Assembly (NCBI GenBank): GCA_937875275.1
Contig: CALNCC010000028.1
Coordinates: 1-6,812, forward strand
Reading direction: 5' to 3'
Origin: an uncultured Dysgonomonas sp.
Lineage (GTDB): Bacteria; Bacteroidota; Bacteroidia; Bacteroidales; Dysgonomonadaceae
DNA: 6,812 bases
Shown: in pieces, positions 5,339 to 6,812 of the stretch
Position numbering within the stretch: position 1 is the first letter of the stretch
Layout of the letters: each line of letters starts with the position of its first letter
Position numbers and translations under genes: made by a program
The notes under the pieces: generated by a model
The model's database searches: none
What the model saw: only the letters and a program-made list of their open reading frames with translations
What the model was told of the DNA's origin: nothing

Positions 5339-5408
5339 TTATCCTCAAATCCTATATGCTTTGAAGAAAACCGCTAACTTTGCGTTATAGAGATACTATT
5401 ATCCTCAA
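5339..5408. repeat. Pair of 10-bp direct repeats flanking the RSH promoter
   Basis: TTATCCTCAA occurs at 5339-5348 and again at 5399-5408, starting exactly 60 bases apart. One copy lies upstream of the -7 element and the other inside the predicted leader. Both copies are exact over ten bases. It may be a regulator-binding pair or a coincidence. Confidence 0.4.
5375..5382 (+). promoter_or_regulatory. Promoter -7 element of the RSH gene
   Basis: TAACTTTG is a perfect TAnnTTTG and is followed by CG, as in the rpsF promoter. Transcription would start near 5387-5390, giving a leader of about 40 nt. No TTTG lies at the usual 19-21 nt spacing upstream; the nearest (5360-5363) leaves only 11, so the -33 element is weak or unconventional, which could reflect dependence on an activator. 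Confidence 0.55.
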
Positions 5409-5429
5409 CTTACAGATGTATTAACGAAA

Positions 5430-6812
5430 ATGGCAACACAAAATATACCCGATATATCTTTCTACAAGAACCTTATACATGAGGTGCGGAGCAATGTGTC
5501 GGAACAAGATTTTTCGAATTTGCGGAAGTATGTAAAAACATCGCTGCGGAAAGAACAGAATAAGGAAAAACGAGACAATACAGTTTCCATCATTGCTCAT
5601 ACTGTATTTATTCTGAGCAAAGAGATGGGAATGAGAAACTCGGCTATTGTAGCAGCATTGCTCTATCGTCCTGTGATCAAGGATGTTTTGACAATCACTG
5701 AAATAGAAGCTGTTTTTGGATCTGATGTTGCAACAATCGTAAAGGGGCTTATCAAGATAAACGAAATGGAGGCGACACAATCTGCCTTAGCCTCAGAAAG
5801 TTACATCAACCTGTTGCTCTCCTTTGCCGAAGACATTCGGGTTATTTTCATCATGACCGCCAATCGCCTTCATTTGATGAGAAGTGCGGACAGTTTCAGC
5901 AAAGAACGCCGATTCAATCTGTGTGTCGAAACATCGTATCTGTATACGCCGTTAGCACACAAGCTGGGATTATACAATATAAAAACCGAGCTTGAAGATT
6001 TATATTTGAAATACACCGACCCCGATTCGTACAACTATATCAAGAACAAGGTCAGCGAAAGTGAGGCCGCCCGCAACTTGTATATCAAAGACTTTATCGA
6101 ACCTATATTGAGTCAGTTGCAAGAGACCGAACTCAGATATGAAGTAAAGGGGCGTGTAAAATCTATTTCTTCGATAAACAACAAATTGAAGAAACAGCAA
6201 GTAGAATTTGAATCCATATACGATTTATTTGCTATCAGAATCATACTCAATTCTGCCGAGTCGAAAGAGAAAGCTGACTGTTGGCAAGTATATTCTATTG
6301 TAACAGACCTATATACCCCTAACCCCAAAAGGCTGAAAGACTGGCTCTCCATTCCCAAAAGCAACGGATACGAGTCGCTGCATATCACCGTCATGGGGCC
6401 CGAATCGCGATGGGTAGAAGTGCAGATACGTACACAACGGATGGACGAGGTAGCAGAAAAAGGGTTTGCTGCGCACTGGAAATATAAAGGGGTAAAAAGT
6501 CAATCGAAAATAGATGGCTGGCTGAGCAATCTCCGCCATATGCTTGAGAGCAAAGATCTTGATTCGACAGAGAAATTGAATGCCTTTAAATTGGATCTTT
6601 ACGACGACGAAATCTATGTCTTTACACCGAAAGGCGATTTATATAAACTGCCAAAGCATGCAACCGTACTTGACTTTGCTTTTGCAATACATTCTCGCAT
6701 CGGGTGTGCCTGTGTATCGGGAAAAGTAAATGGTAAGAATGTATCTATTCGCCACAAATTGAATAGCGGAGATCAGGTGGAGATCGTAACTTCTCCCAAT
6801 CAGGTACCAAAA
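5430..6812 (+). CDS. relA: RelA/SpoT-family (p)ppGpp synthetase with degenerate hydrolase domain, 3' partial
   Basis: The first 461 residues are present; the C-terminal regulatory part (helical, zinc-finger/RRM and ACT regions in this family) lies beyond the window. The N-terminal HD hydrolase fold (about 30-190) keeps H57 but the metal-binding HDxxED motif after AALL reads YRPVIK (79-84), and the later aspartate of ADRLHNMR is N145 in ANRLHLMR, so hydrolysis should be lost. The synthetase (about 235-355) is intact: GRVKS (241-245), YDLFAIR with D265, RLKD (301-304), NGYESLH with Y314, VEVQIRT with E330 and AAHWKYK. A TGS domain follows (391-455, DEIYVFTPKGDLYKLP to GDQVEIVTS). It should make (p)ppGpp from GTP/GDP and ATP on amino-acid starvation at the ribosome. 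The ATG at 5430 has no Shine-Dalgarno but follows an A-rich stretch. The relA symbol is by analogy with hydrolase-dead RelA. Confidence 0.9.
   Translation, partial: MATQNIPDISFYKNLIHEVRSNVSEQDFSNLRKYVKTSLRKEQNKEKRDNTVSIIAHTVFILSKEMGMRNSAIVAALLYRPVIKDVLTITEIEAVFGSDVATIVKGLIKINEMEATQSALASESYINLLLSFAEDIRVIFIMTANRLHLMRSADSFSKERRFNLCVETSYLYTPLAHKLGLYNIKTELEDLYLKYTDPDSYNYIKNKVSESEAARNLYIKDFIEPILSQLQETELRYEVKGRVKSISSINNKLKKQQVEFESIYDLFAIRIILNSAESKEKADCWQVYSIVTDLYTPNPKRLKDWLSIPKSNGYESLHITVMGPESRWVEVQIRTQRMDEVAEKGFAAHWKYKGVKSQSKIDGWLSNLRHMLESKDLDSTEKLNAFKLDLYDDEIYVFTPKGDLYKLPKHATVLDFAFAIHSRIGCACVSGKVNGKNVSIRHKLNSGDQVEIVTSPNQVPK

Noticed and set aside
5421..6539. Several minus-strand reading frames opposite the RSH gene
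   Set aside because: The plus strand encodes continuous, well-conserved HD-like, synthetase and TGS domains; the minus frames are short and Phe/Tyr/Cys-rich.
1..6812. Mobile element, CRISPR array, toxin-antitoxin or defence system
   Set aside because: No regularly spaced repeats, transposase or integrase motifs, terminal inverted repeats, or small paired toxin-antitoxin frames were found; all coding space is filled by recognisable chromosomal families. The tRNA shows no visible attachment-site duplication within the window.

Overview
The window looks like a chromosomal housekeeping segment of a low-GC member of the Bacteroidota, most likely Bacteroidales. Reasons: candidate promoters match the Bacteroidota sigma-factor consensus (TTTG, about 19-21 nt, TAnnTTTG); most genes start without a Shine-Dalgarno sequence; and the protein families are typical of the group (beta-helix lipoprotein with a VDIGCYE tail, EEP-family protein with VMFYNVENLFD, two-domain RSH enzyme). 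The genus cannot be fixed from this stretch. I see no mobile element, CRISPR array, phage gene or toxin-antitoxin pair.

Layout, left to right. A tRNA-Lys(TTT) gene lies on the minus strand at 43-115 with a near-ideal promoter at 141-171. Divergent from it is a plus-strand run of three closely packed genes: a cytoplasmic FrnE-like DsbA-family oxidoreductase (323-1048), a beta-helix lipoprotein (1063-2454) and a membrane-anchored or exported endonuclease/exonuclease/phosphatase protein (2435-3484), the last two overlapping by 20 bp. A minus-strand MarR-family regulator (3486-3950) converges on this run with one base between the two stop codons.

The marR promoter region (3970-4018) lies back to back with the promoter of the ribosomal protein operon rpsF-rpsR-rplI (bS6, bS18, bL9; 4124-5236), which ends in a strong intrinsic terminator (5262-5297). 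A separate promoter then drives a relA/spoT-family gene that runs off the right edge. Its hydrolase domain has lost its metal-binding residues, while the (p)ppGpp synthetase and TGS domains look intact.

Functionally, the right half is translation machinery plus a stringent-response synthetase; the left half is an envelope/redox gene group of unknown joint role. I found no clearly new multi-gene system. The points most worth following are regulatory: a perfect 9-bp inverted repeat over the marR -7 element, strong Shine-Dalgarno sequences only on rpsR and rplI in a lineage that rarely uses them, a 5'-terminal hairpin in the rpsF leader, and the HD-dead RSH enzyme that still carries an RXKD motif. 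No gene-free stretch exceeds 300 bases.
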